This document shows positions 63,855 through 64,000 of a DNA stretch of 64,000 nucleotides, piece by piece. How positions within the stretch are numbered: the first letter of the stretch is position 1; each line of letters opens with the position of its first letter. The position numbers and the translations under genes were made by a program. The notes beneath the pieces were generated by a model. It worked only from the letters and a program-made list of their open reading frames with translations. It had not been told where the DNA came from and searched no databases. This stretch comes from Mycobacterium pseudokansasii (lineage in GTDB: Bacteria; Actinomycetota; Actinomycetes; Mycobacteriales; Mycobacteriaceae), in assembly GCF_900566075.1 (NCBI RefSeq), contig NZ_UPHU01000001.1:5952325-6016324 (forward strand), in the 5' to 3' direction.

Positions 63855-64000
63855 GCGATTCGGGCCGGCTGACTCTGGTCCTGAGATACGCCGACGTCGG
63901 GATCGCCACCTACGCCGGCTTGCGGGTCGTCGGCCAGCCGTCGAAAACCGTTGCCTGGGTGGTGGAAGAGCCGATTCTGCTGGCGGCCCTGGACGAACTC
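63851..64000 (+). CDS. Partner of the repeat protein, possibly CHAT-domain (partial)
   Basis: ATG 63851 overlaps the upstream stop as ATGA, and the frame stays open to the window edge (50 codons). The visible start MSDSGRLTLVLRYADVG followed by IATYAGLRVVG is strand-rich. It resembles the N-terminus of some actinobacterial CHAT-protease proteins that pair with TPR-like partners. No catalytic His or Cys is in view, so the family call is tentative. Confidence 0.4.
   Translation, partial: MSDSGRLTLVLRYADVGIATYAGLRVVGQPSKTVAWVVEEPILLAALDEL

Overview
The window reads as chromosome of a non-tuberculous Mycobacterium. GC is high, start codons are often GTG, several starts look leaderless, and there is a PPE-SVP protein, an LpqH-like lipoprotein and a full ergothioneine operon. 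From 105 to about 2.1 kb and again from 27 to 60.7 kb the gene order follows the M. tuberculosis segment Rv3693-Rv3723 (recalled gene order, not searched). The species cannot be fixed from sequence reading alone.

Layout. 1-3.3 kb: end of an Rv3693-like gene, SpoIIM-type and RDD membrane proteins, a small membrane protein and a PadR regulator. 3.3-26.9 kb: an accessory island inserted between the RDD gene and glpK. It holds an IS982-family relic, a 13-kb NRPS gene translationally coupled to a MacB/FtsX-type ABC exporter, an intact IS21-family element with a possible 4-bp target duplication, a small exported protein with Met-Gly-Pro repeats, a CS2/COS-hydrolase-like protein fused to a YHS domain, a frameshifted helix-turn-helix relic, a PPE gene with a wrecked PE-like partner, and an unknown cytosolic protein. 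27-36.3 kb: glpK, a GCS2-family ligase, a methyltransferase and egtEDCBA. 36.4-41.1 kb: a secreted PknH-type sensor domain, a monofunctional catalase, two His/Pro-rich membrane paralogues and a DUF4185-like exported protein. 41.1-45.8 kb: asd-ask and leuA with a leucine leader-peptide attenuator. 46-52 kb: a TetR gene broken by an amber codon, a membrane protein, a DnaQ-like exonuclease, murT-gatD, an Rv3714c-like gene broken by an ochre codon, recR and ybaB. 52-60.7 kb: the Ami1 amidase, an SRPBCC protein, an FAD-oxidase/fatty-acid-methyltransferase pair, dnaX, the aspartate aminotransferase, SRP RNA, tRNA-Ser(GGA) and lucA. 60.7-64 kb: a second accessory stretch with an enoyl-CoA hydratase, an LpqH-like lipoprotein and a repeat-protein gene coupled to a truncated, possibly CHAT-type, partner.

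The most notable system is the NRPS operon. Its architecture is C-A-T / C-A-nMT-T-E / C-A-T-TE. All three modules carry the same 1,422-bp adenylation segment, apparently identical at DNA level, and modules 1 and 3 share 1,817 bp. If all three are active, the product is built from three copies of one monomer, with the middle one N-methylated and D-configured. The first condensation domain resembles EntF-type starter domains, so the chain is probably N-acylated. The ABC exporter overlaps the NRPS stop codon and is the likely export or self-protection partner. Other points worth follow-up are the hydrolase-YHS fusion, the leuA attenuator and the repeat-protein/partner pair at the right edge.
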